Source: Brienomyrus brachyistius
Taxonomy: Eukaryota; Chordata; Actinopteri; Osteoglossiformes; Mormyridae
Direction of reading: 5' to 3'
Length of the DNA stretch: 64,000 bases
NCBI RefSeq assembly: GCF_023856365.1
Contig: NW_026042419.1
Location: 124,001-188,000, forward strand
Within the stretch, counting starts at the first letter, position 1; each line of letters starts with the position of its first letter. Positions 56,301 to 64,000 of this stretch are shown here, piece after piece. A program made the position numbers and the translations under genes. The notes under the pieces are model-generated. The model worked only from the letters and a program-made list of their open reading frames with translations. It was not told where the DNA came from and searched no databases.

Positions 56301-57595
56301 GTTAATTTAATAATTATCCATCCATCCATCCATTTTCCAAACCGCTTATCCTATTGGGTCGCGGGGGGTCCGGAGCCTAATTTAATAATTATTTCAAATA
56401 TTAATATCCATCCATCCATCCATTTTCCAAACCGCTTATCCTATTGGGTCGCGGGGGGTCCGGAGCCTAATTTAATAATTATTTCAAATATTAATATAAA
56501 TTGTTAAAATGCAAAATACTAGAAGTTCATGTTAAAAATGGACTATTTACAAAACAACTGCTGTAATGTGTTATCGATTTGATCTTTAACTAATGTAATG
56601 TAAGCAAATGGGAAATGTGTCTCTATATCATTATGCTGAAATCTATCTCTTTGTTACAGGCTTTCAGAAGCTGCTGGATCCTCTTCACTCTGGCTTGCTG
56701 ATAGTTTTATCTTGCAGCATTATTCTGAACGTTGCTCTCATTTGTATAAGATGTAAACTGACCTGTACACACTGTGCAGGTACGCTGCCCGGCTTTATGC
56801 ACTCAGAAGGACAAAATGTAGATTTTAACAAATTATAGAAATATAAAATTGTTTTATGATAGATAACATTTTCATATTAAAACCACTCTTGCAGGTAATA
56901 CAGTTTTAAAATCCATTATTAAATCTCACCTTATTTATATAAACCTTTTTGTACTGTAAGATTTACATTTTTGTATTATATCTTTCATATTTTGCAAAAT
57001 CTATTGAAATATACATGTTGCAATAAGTTGCATATCAATAACTTTTATTACCAAGATCTCCTTTATAGCAATTTTATTATATATGATATATGAGAACAAA
57101 TGACACGTATCCAAACATGCACACTTAAATTGACAGAAGTCATTTTTACTTTCATTTTTGAGACAAAAAGGATGTTGATTGCTTGAAAATTCGGAATGTT
57201 ATCTGACCACGGTATGATACCGTGCGAAATTAAATAATATATTGATGTGTTATATATTTTAAACAGATGAAAAGAACAGTGATATATCAAAAGTGGAATG
57301 GTCACGCAAGCAAGTATGTAATAAATATTTCAAATTACAAATCGTCAGTAAAACAAATGAACCTCAGACTGATTTCCATCCTGGGATCAGCATTTTAAGT
57401 GCTATTTGTGAAAATAGGTAATAGCAAACCGATTTGATCCATCCAATTCTGCCATCTTTGTCTCCACAGTGCCATGACGAGGACACACTGAATTACGCTG
57501 CCCTGAACCTTAAGAAGCCAAAACCCAGGAGACAGAAGAAAGACGGGAATAATGACACTCTGTATTCTGACCTCCGCTACAGAGATTATGAATAA
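53318..57595 (+). CDS. Novel immune-type receptor (NITR), inhibitory type, with a stop
   Basis: Six exons with consensus splice sites: leader 53,318-53,351 (MFRLFGLLIFI); V domain 53,520-53,867; second Ig domain 55,764-56,114 (or 56,171); transmembrane 56,660-56,779; 57,267-57,313; and tail 57,470-57,595. The V domain has VTLTCF, VYYCAAVF and the J-like FGNGT; the usual core Trp is replaced by Phe (TLFKQAVG). The second domain has LQC, VYWFRHGSGE, YYCAVAMCG, FGNGT and four extra Cys typical of NITR I domains. The transmembrane stretch (SGLLIVLSCSIILNVALICI) lacks charge, and the tail has LNYAAL (ITIM) and TLYSDL. These features predict an inhibitory surface receptor of NK-like or lymphoid cells. 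A TAG at 56,099 truncates the protein before the membrane segment unless bypassed, so it is a secreted form or a pseudogene. Confidence 0.87.
53520..53867 (+). CDS. NITR V-domain exon
   Basis: Between TGTTTTTGCAG and ATCACAG/GTAAAT; 348 bp, fully open. The mature protein begins about NTALTTDVVQPSHLM. It includes the J-like end TFGNGTFVIITG encoded without recombination, as in NITRs and unlike T-cell receptors. Confidence 0.87.
54295..54900. repeat. Low-complexity repeat in NITR intron
   Basis: CTAGGGATGTGCACC at about 54,309 looks like a hAT terminus. It is followed by AT-rich imperfect repeats (TTGAATTT/AAATTCAAG variants) that fold back on each other. It leads into a hAT transposase tail, so the whole may be one eroded hAT copy. 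Confidence 0.4.
54890..55085 (+). pseudogene. hAT transposase dimerisation-domain fragment
   Basis: The frame NPLAAAFSAHAERVFSVAGK, then FRPEDCKLNHETFEDIMLNK, matches the C-terminal hAT dimerisation motif (S/A-x-x-x-E-R-x-F-S-x-A-G). Only the last ~60 residues are present, inside the long NITR intron. Confidence 0.75.
55764..56182 (+). CDS. NITR second Ig exon with J-motif duplication
   Basis: After TTTGCTTTTCAG the frame encodes the six-Cys I domain. A 57-bp unit (56,069-56,125) ending the exon is repeated at 56,126-56,182. Each unit has GGGAGATGCTGTTTGGGAAC, coding for the FGNGT motif, and its own GT donor (GATG/GTAACA and GATG/GTAGCA). The first unit has ACATAG, a stop; the second has ACACAG, the expected Thr-Gln. 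Confidence 0.88.
56318..56497 (-). repeat. SINE 3'-end fragment in 90-bp tandem duplicate
   Basis: Only the last ~60 bp of a V-SINE (AAACCGCTTATCCTATTGGG and the GGAT-repeat complement) is present, at 56,318 and 56,408. Each copy is followed by TAATTTAATAATTATTTCAA. The 90-bp period includes this flank, so one short insertion was duplicated in tandem. Confidence 0.88.
56660..56779 (+). CDS. NITR transmembrane exon
   Basis: Between TTTGTTACAG and GTGCAG/GTACGC; 120 bp. It encodes a stalk, the uncharged hydrophobic stretch LLIVLSCSIILNVALICI, and a Cys-rich juxtamembrane part (CKLTCTHCAG). The absence of a charged residue fits an inhibitory, adaptor-independent receptor. Confidence 0.85.
57267..57313 (+). 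CDS. NITR cytoplasmic exon 5
   Basis: Short 47-bp exon between TTTTAAACAG and CAA/GTATGT, encoding DEKNSDISKVEWSRKQ. It joins the neighbouring exons in phase. Confidence 0.75.
57470..57595 (+). CDS. NITR terminal exon with ITIM
   Basis: Follows TGTCTCCACAG. It encodes CHDEDTLNYAALNLKKPKPR and ends DTLYSDLRYRDYE at TAA. LNYAAL fits the I/V/L-x-Y-x-x-L ITIM that recruits SHP phosphatases. TLYSDL is a second, ITSM-like tyrosine motif. AATAAA overlaps the stop codon region. Confidence 0.87.
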   Translation, partial: CHDEDTLNYAALNLKKPKPRRQKKDGNNDTLYSDLRYRDYE

Positions 57596-57599
57596 AGAT

Positions 57600-58030
57600 G
57601 CTTCTCATTCATGTCAGTCACACAGAGTGTTCAGGGTGTAGCTTTAATAATGTTCAGAGGAGGGCAGGGGAGCCAGTGCTTCTGAGACTGAATCACGGGA
57701 TTTTACGGAGTACCGGTGCTGAGTTTGGTGTCAGTGTGTTTGGGGCGCATTTTTACTGGAAGTGCAAATGTTCAAGCCAGACTGGGGGCTGAGGGAGGGG
57801 GAGAGGGGAGCCACAGAGATTATTTCTTCATGGCATGGGGGGGAATAAGCGGCTTTAATGTTGTGGAAAGGCTGAGTTGCTGCAATCAGTTCTTTGATGT
57901 CACACATGCTTACTTGTCTCCCTTGTGTACCATGCTGAATGGTTTGGGGCAAACGCACAGGGACTGATCGATTATATTAAACAGATGAAAGAAACTGAAT
58001 GAAAATTTCAAGTGTTCTTAAATTACGTTT
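57600..58030 (+). other. NITR 3' flank, no further gene recognised
   Basis: Possible 3' untranslated sequence; ATATTAAACAG near 57,980 is the only other weak polyadenylation-like word. No coding similarity was found. Confidence 0.4.
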
Positions 58031-58179
58031 TTCATTTAATTGTGTGTTCTGGATGTATTTTTGAGTATATACATGTACCTGTATATGTACCTGTATATAT
58101 ACCTGTGTCGTTAATAACGATGTGGATAATTAAGAAAGAGGAGTTTTGTTTCTTGCTCCCTGTCTTGTTACTTGGCTCA

Positions 58180-58300
58180 CAAACATACACACACATAGAC
58201 ACACACACAAACATACACAGACACACAAACACACACACACATAGACACACACACACACAAACACACATGCACACATGCACACACACACACTGCTACGGCT
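58180..58300 (+). repeat. CA-rich microsatellite
   Basis: Imperfect (CA)n with ACATAGACAC interruptions. Open frames across it (His-Thr or Val-Cys runs) are artefacts. Confidence 0.9.
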
Positions 58301-58504
58301 CTGTAAGAACACTACCATGCTCTTTTGTGTGAGTGGGGTGGGGGGTGTTAAATAAGATGAAAATGACAATGGCTGTACTTTTGTTATGTCAGTTGTGTTT
58401 CTATAGTCATTGTATCATATTCCACAAGCTTTTTATTCTACAAGATGTACAAGCCAGTCAGTGTATTCAGTGGGGTGTTCAGGAGTCATTAGGTTCTGAA
58501 AAAT

Positions 58505-58674
58505 GTCTTGCATTTAAAACATAATGTACTTTTGAATACTTAAGTATTTTTAGATGCAAATACTCCAGTACTTTAACTGAAGTAAAAAATTAACTGAAAA
58601 ACTTTGAGTATTATTTGACGAGGAGTATCTATACTTAACTCAAGTAGTGAAGTTGTGTACTTTGTCCACCTCTG
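58505..58674 (-). mobile_element. hAT-like MITE fragment
   Basis: On the minus strand it begins CAGAGGTGGACAAAGTACAC, a very common fish hAT-type terminus, and continues with the usual ACTTGAGTTAAG and AGTACTGGAG words. The opposite end was not found. Confidence 0.65.
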
Positions 58675-58689
58675 TCCAAAAGTGACATA

Positions 58690-59620
58690 CAGCTGTAAGC
58701 TGTTTGGGTTTGTTTGTCTGCTGAGTGCTTCTCTGCAGTGCTGCAGATGTTTCCACTGGTTAGATGCAGCTCAGGAAGACTGACCCACTGACTGCACTGT
58801 GCTGGACTCACTTTGCAAAGAGTAAAAACCACACAGACAGAACAATATCTGCTTCTTGTAAGACCCTGTTTCCTCTCTACCTCACCCAGGTCACGCTTTC
58901 AAGTATTCAGCCTAAGTTATTTTATCCAAACAAGCCACCATTATTATTCATGCAGCTGGACATTTGACTGGAGCACATGATTGCTACATATCACTACTGT
59001 ACATGGAACGGAATGTACAGTTTTCACAACAGAACTTTAGAAAAGCAAAATTCTCATCAGTCCACATCTCTAACCACCACACATCCTAGGGCTCCCATTT
59101 ATAATGGTACATTTTTGTTTTATTCACATTCTTTTTCATCACACAGATAAACACCATCCATTAATCTTACAGCATGTATCCTGGTCAGGGTGATGGGGAC
59201 GACACCACCTATATCGAGTGTGATTTAAGGCCAAGACCTTAAAAGGGAGAGTCAAGACTGAGGCTTGTTACAAGAGCAGTGGGGCACAAAACAACAAACA
59301 ACATCATTATGAATGTAAAATAAATGGATGTATATATAAATATAGGGTAATAATAGAAACAAAAAATAAGAATATATTACATACAGAGGAATATTATAGG
59401 AATATTAAAATTAACTTATACACAATCCTTAACTTATACACAATCCTATTGCATGTAACATTATTGCTCATGTGCCAGATATTAGCCTCCCAAAGGAAGC
59501 TGCCACACAGGGCATAATGCACTGGCTCAATGCAACACTGCACATCAGTGAATAAGGAGGAACAATATTGCAGATCAGCAGCAGATAGAAACTGTATCAG
59601 AAGACAGTGAACAGGGGAAA
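58690..59620. other. No gene recognised
   Basis: A segment at about 58,765-58,830 (CAGGAAGACTGACCCACTGA, then GAGTAAAAACCACACAGACA) is loosely similar to 60,218-60,290. This may be an old duplication of a NITR-flanking sequence. Otherwise nothing is recognisable. Confidence 0.35.
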
Positions 59621-59623
59621 AGT

Positions 59624-60010
59624 TCAATGAGCAGAGTGCAGATTATAAAGCCTGACTGCTGTGGGGCCCAATGACCTGCGGTACCGTTCTGTCACACGCC
59701 GGGTGTCTGAGTCTCTTACTGAAGGAGCTGCCCTTACGGGCCTCCATAGTCTGCTGGGGGGGTGAGAGGTGTCACATAAAATTGATGACAGCCTTGTTAT
59801 CAGCCTGCTCTCATCCATCTACTCTACAGTGCCAAGGGACGCTCCTCCCTGATGATGAGAGGAGTCTAAGCATGTGGACATTTGGGATAATGTGAGTTCA
59901 GAACTGGATGGTCAGCTGTACGACTTCCAGTCTGTAGGCAGACTCATCACCTTCAGTTATGATGGCAAACACAGTAGTATCACCTGCAAAATTCAGGATC
60001 TTCACTGGAG
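59624..60010 (-). pseudogene. LINE C-terminal fragment (L2-like)
   Basis: On the minus strand, LITRLSSILCDTSHPPSRLW and ERYRRSLGPTAVRLYN recall the closing part of fish L2-type ORF2 (D-P-x-H-P, then R-Y-R-x-x-R and a hydrophobic LYN/ALN end). The match is weak and the frame is interrupted beyond 59,818. Confidence 0.45.
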
Positions 60011-61320
60011 CAGCAGTGATTTGTGTAGAAATTGAAGAGAAGAGGGAGAGCACAGAGCCTGGAGGAGCTCAGTGCTGAGGGTCAGCGTGTCTGATGTGTG
60101 CTGTAAGCATACAGATGTCCTGCATTTGTGGAACATTTTGTTTGTGCTGCTGTTTATATGTGTTGTTGACGCTGCAGTCAGTAATTTTCCACTAGCAGTC
60201 TCACCTCTGCATTTTACAGGAAGACTGACCGACTGAGAGCAGGGTGTTTGTGTCTCTCTTCTCAGTGAGCGAAAACCACACAACCATCAGGTCCTCAGCT
60301 CAGGCCCACTGCTTCACTAGAAAAACCACAAAGGGTATTTTTATCTAAAAGTGGGTGAGCAAGTGAGATGTTATTGACAGCATGAATTTGTCTACTAACA
60401 TTTTAAATTCAAACCTAAAAAGCAGTATGTCCAGGATGTCAGTAATTACATTTAGTCAGTATGAACAATTTGGGTGCAATAATATAGAATAATGTAGAAT
60501 TTTGCATAATTCAGTTAATACCAGTAAGATACCGATCATTAACACTATAAGGTCATGTTGCTGAATCTCATTGTTAAAGTTAAATGAATCTACGCATTTT
60601 TATACACACAAGACTGTGCTTAGTTCATCTTTCAGTCAAAATCACACAGTGAGGCAAATCTGACCATCTTAATTGTTTTTGCTTGTGTGGAATGGCATCC
60701 CATGCAGGCCTGTGCTCTGTGCTTCCTGGGACAGGTCCCACCCTCTCCAGACCCCGATGAGAATTAGTAGTCGCTGGATAAAAGATTGACAAAAGATAAA
60801 AATACAAAAGTCATTCTTGCTGTCTAACCTCTGATTACTGCATGACATTTCTGATTTCTGATAACTGATAAGTAGAAAATATGTTTAGTCTCTTGCTTGG
60901 TGGTAAGAAAAAAGGAGAACCACAAAGAGCACAGTCATTTTCAAGGTTATTTCTCACTGGTCAGTGTGAAAGGCTGCGTCATTAATATAACGCCGGGCTC
61001 AGCACAGTGACTGCACCTGCGCTGCACTGTAGAACACAAGCCAGGCTGCAGACCATCAGCCCTGAAAGTTAAAACAGGACTCGTATGTGTGTCATGTGGT
61101 GTTTAATAAAAATTTACAGGACAGAACATAGTGGATTCAGTTTCCTTTGCTCTTACACTCCCAGTCCAAAGTGTGGCCACGACTGCTGTCAATGCATCTG
61201 TCTCTTTTTTCACCTTAATTTTTCACCTGTGTTATTCACCTTAATATCAAAAGGCTCCAAAGCAGTACAGTAATGCAGAACAAATATTGTAACTAACAAG
61301 GAAGTGGGGAGGTAATGGAC
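60011..61320. other. No gene recognised
   Basis: No convincing ORF. The GC-richer patch at 60,985-61,060 (GGCTCAGCACAGTGACTGCA) has no splice-bounded frame. Confidence 0.4.
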
Positions 61321-61324
61321 AGAA

Positions 61325-62225
61325 GTGTTGGTTTTTGGTAACTCCACTCCTCTGACCTCCACTGTAATTTTAGGTTCCTTGGAACAATATTGTAAACCAG
61401 TCATCACACACCTAGGGGTTAAAGTCGACACCAACCTTAAGTTTGACACTCAGATAAGGTTAGTTGTCAAGTCAAGCTTTTTACAATTGAGGCAGTTGGC
61501 CAAAATAAAGCCAATTCTTTCTAGGCAGCACTTTGAGACAGTAATCCACTCTTTTGTCACTACTAGTTTGGACCACTGTAACGCCCTCTATGTTGGGGTT
61601 AGAGGCTCCACTATTGTTCACCTCCAGAAGGTTCAAAATGCTGCCGCACATGGAAATATGAGCATGTCTCCCCCATTTTAGCCTCACTCCACTGGCTGCC
61701 CGTACATTTTAGGATTCATTTTAAAATTCTGTTATTTGCTTTTAAAGCCCTCAGTGGTCTTGCTCCATCTGACCTCTGTGAGCTGCTTCACCCTTACACC
61801 CCCACCCGCTCTCTCAGGTCAGCTGATCAGCTGTTCCTGACGGTTCCTAAGACTCAGCGTGAGCTTAGAGGGGATCGAGCCTTTGCAGTCGCAGCTCCTA
61901 AAATGTGGAATGACTTGCCTTTTCACATTAGAGAGGAATCCCCTCTGTCCGTTTTTAAATCTCTTCTAATCTCTTCTCCTTCACCTTTGACACATTGTGA
62001 GATGTTAATTTTAATAGTAAATCTTATTTTAATCTTAGCCTTTTCTTTATTAATTAATTGATTTTTTTAAATTTTTATTAATGGCCTTTTACTCACATTG
62101 AATGTTTTGGTTTTTATTAAATTTCTTTTACTTCGTTTTTAAGTGTGTGAATGTTTTTATTTATTCCTTTGTGCAGCACTTTGGTCCATAAGGTTGTTTA
62201 AAGTGCTTTTCAAATAAAGAGCTGG
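61325..62225 (+). pseudogene. LINE reverse transcriptase C-terminal relic
   Basis: The frame reads THLGVKVDTNLKFDTQIRLV, LRQLAKIKPILSRQHFETVI, TTSLDHCNALYVGV and LQKVQNAAA. A frameshift follows, and a second frame reads LHWLPVHFRIHFKILLFAFK, LHPYTPTRSLRSADQLFLTV and WNDLPFHIREE. The 3' UTR ends AAAGTGCTTTTCAAATAAAG, the typical closing phrase of these elements. RT catalytic motifs lie upstream and are missing (5' truncation). Probably an L2-related LINE. Confidence 0.85.
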
Positions 62226-62229
62226 ATTG

Positions 62230-62700
62230 GATTACATTGGAAGATGGCTCAACAAATCTCTTTCACAGAATGTAAAATTCGACAGAGGGCGCAAGGTGAC
62301 ATTCTGTCAGGGGCCCAGAATTTTTAGCTACACCTCTGTGTTACTGTGTTTTTTTTGTTCTAGCCATCAATAACTCTGGAGTTGCTATATCGCCACCTGG
62401 TGGTGAAAAGATCAGACAAAAATATGTACACATGTTACCAACAGTTTGAAATTGAAGTGCAGAGTTAACAGGTTTAATTAATCGTCCCCACGGATGCCAG
62501 TCATGAAATTTGAGAATTGCAAATTAAAACACAGGAAAAAATCAGGAACACTACAAGATAAAATATTTAGCAAACACTCAATGTGCATCCAGGGTGACAA
62601 GGGACAACTGGAGGATGATATGACAATCTGACAGTGACATTCACAGCACTTTATATGTTGCCAAAAACAGAAAAGGGGATTAAAATCAAGAATCAGAAAT
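62230..62700. other. Unassigned, with one transposon-like terminus
   Basis: GAATTTTTAGCTACACCTCTG at about 62,318-62,338 resembles one end of a hAT-type MITE. The mate was not found. Confidence 0.35.
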
Positions 62701-62714
62701 CATGTATGAGGGTG

Positions 62715-62989
62715 GGGCTGCTTGGTGGTGCAGTGATTAGCACTGTTACCTCCCACCACTGGGACTCAGGTTCGAGTCTCCGCCTGGGTCACATGTGTGG
62801 GGAGTTTGCATGTTCTCTCTTGCTAAATTGGCCGTAGGAGTGCATGTGTGTGTGAATGGTGTGTGAATGTGCCTTGCAATGAGCTGCCCCCCCGTCCTGG
62901 GTTGTTCCCTGCCTCGTGCACAGATCCTGCCAGGATAGGCTCTGGACCCCCCGCGACCCAGTAGCATAAGCGGTTTAGACAATGGATGG
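62715..62989 (+). mobile_element. V-SINE-type SINE with internal deletion
   Basis: The 5' part runs to GAGTTTGCATGTTCTCTC and then jumps to GCTAAATTGGCCGTAGG, losing the central ~80 bp. ATGTATGAGGGTG repeats flank it at 62702-62714 and 62990-63002. Confidence 0.92.
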
Positions 62990-63002
62990 ATGTATGAGGG
63001 TG

Positions 63003-63240
63003 AGTCACAATGACGACAGCTGCTCTGTTGACTTGGTCCCAGGAGTCGTCAGCGTTGGTCTGCCGGGGCCCCCGTCCTGTCTGTGGAAGCACCCGTCTTG
63101 TTGGCTGTTCTCTCTGCCTGGGCCCCCTCTCCTGCTGCCTCACGTTTGGGTTGAAGTGGCTCCCCAGTGCTTCTGTAAAGCTCTTTGTGTATCTTAGAAA
63201 AGGGCTGTATAAATGTAACATTCATTCATTTATTCAAGGT
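63003..63240 (+). repeat. Possible LINE 3'-UTR-like segment
   Basis: The ending TAGAAAAGGGCTGTATAAAT followed by GTAACATTCATTCATTTATTC has the style of LINE 3' ends with a short tandem tail. Confidence 0.45.
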
Positions 63241-64000
63241 CCCAGCCAGAAGAGTGCAGTACTACACTGTCCCCCACAGCCTGAATCAGCTGGATGTTAT
63301 AGGATTAAGACACTTCCTGCATTAGGCCATTTACCCTCAGTGTATTTCCATACCCTGACAGGATGGATGACAATACTATGGCCCTAATTTTCAATACACA
63401 GTTTTCACAGGAGTCTCACCCTCATCCACATTCTCTGCATTCCTTATCTCATGCTTCTTTGCCACCCGCATCTCCTCTGCCTGCTTTGTCTCATTTTCCC
63501 ACAATTGAAACACCGTCCAATTTGTCTCTGTTTTAGTTCTACCACATTAGTCCCTGAGCAACCAGTCTGATCCCGTTCCTCTAATTTCAGACGCATCTGG
63601 CTTATCTGATTGGGACTGAAGCTGCTGTTACTAGGAAAACCACATTCGTCCCACTGGGGCAGGTCTGACACCGCGTCCTTCCCATATGTCTCCCATAATT
63701 GTTGTACAGAATTTCAGCTGGAGTTCTTTCCCAGAAGCAAGTAATTTCACTTTAGCACCTGTTCAGTAAAAGTCAAGTAGGTCTTTAATGTTATTTTTAA
63801 CTTTACACAGTTGAGTATAGTACAGTTACAAAAGAAACTGTTTCCCTCGGACCAAGGTGCTACTTAAATTAACAGAAGACTAACACATACCAACCTAGCA
63901 ACATACTGTATGGTGCATAATGAGCAAAAACTGTGCAAACATTGCAGGATAGTGCAAAAAGAGAGGACAACTGACACCAACGAGCACAAACAGCACAGTA
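63241..64000. other. No gene recognised; repeat-like right edge
   Basis: A minus-strand frame at 63,444-63,671 contains a CFNCGKMRQ knuckle-like phrase but no complete CCHC motif. The final 200 bp (GAAACTGTTTCCCTCGGACC, then GTGCAAAC, AGTGCAAAAAG) resembles antisense LINE sequence in fish. Confidence 0.35.

Noticed and set aside
53318..57595. T-cell receptor, CD8 or antibody gene
   Set aside because: Two Ig domains each ending in a germline FGNGT motif, six-Cys second domain, neutral membrane segment and ITIM fit NITR; no recombination signal sequences were seen next to the V exon.
58012..58332. 106-codon frame with His-Thr repeats
   Set aside because: Produced by the CA microsatellite.

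Overview
The window looks like teleost fish genomic DNA. The evidence is a novel immune-type receptor (NITR) gene, a family known only from teleosts; several copies of a V-SINE-type (HE1/DANA-like) SINE; Tc1 and hAT DNA transposons; CR1/L2-like LINEs; and one family of short Ty3/Gypsy-like LTRs. There are no bacterial operons, Shine-Dalgarno sites or CRISPR arrays. Most of the sequence is layered, decayed transposable elements. Nearly all short ORFs are noise or shadows. All calls rest on reading the sequence by eye and remembered family features; no database search was run.

Layout. 1-3.2 kb: repeat relics, including the start of a hAT transposase. 3.2-11.1 kb: a tandem array of an AT-rich ~200-276 bp unit with (TA)n tracts (21 anchor copies plus a broken left end), invaded by a Gypsy-type 3' end with a long Pro/Ser-rich ORF and by a deleted Tc1 element. 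11.1-14.5 kb: Tc1/mariner debris, a minus-strand lysine-rich first exon behind a CCAAT/CCAAT/heat-shock-like/TATA promoter, and a minus-strand Gypsy integrase relic. 15.2-18.0 kb: a SINE and a 781-bp tandem duplication with two tRNA-Leu-like sequences. 18.4-20.5 kb: a decayed zinc-finger DDE-type transposase. 20.7-33.9 kb: a dispersed retroelement-like repeat, Tc1 relics, a LINE scrap, an intron-bearing hAT-like transposase pseudogene and a hAT MITE with perfect 8-bp target duplication. 34-39 kb: two LINEs in opposite orientation, each split by an LTR-type insertion. 39-45.7 kb: retroelement gag and integrase relics and a large inverted duplication.

Two host-type loci stand out. At 45.8-47.8 kb three exons encode the C-terminal transactivation region of a Brachyury-type T-box factor (tbxt/ntl). 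The last exon has a TAG where Gln is expected and carries a solo LTR with a perfect 5-bp target duplication. No T-box DNA-binding exons are visible upstream. At 53.3-57.6 kb a six-exon NITR gene encodes a leader, two Ig domains, a neutral transmembrane segment and a tail with ITIM-like motifs. Its second Ig exon has a TAG stop inside the J-like motif, and a 57-bp tandem duplication directly after it carries the same motif with CAG.

49-52 kb holds an integrase-core gene relic, an LTR with a 36-bp perfect inverted repeat, and a second hAT MITE. 58-64 kb is LINE and SINE debris with no confident host gene.
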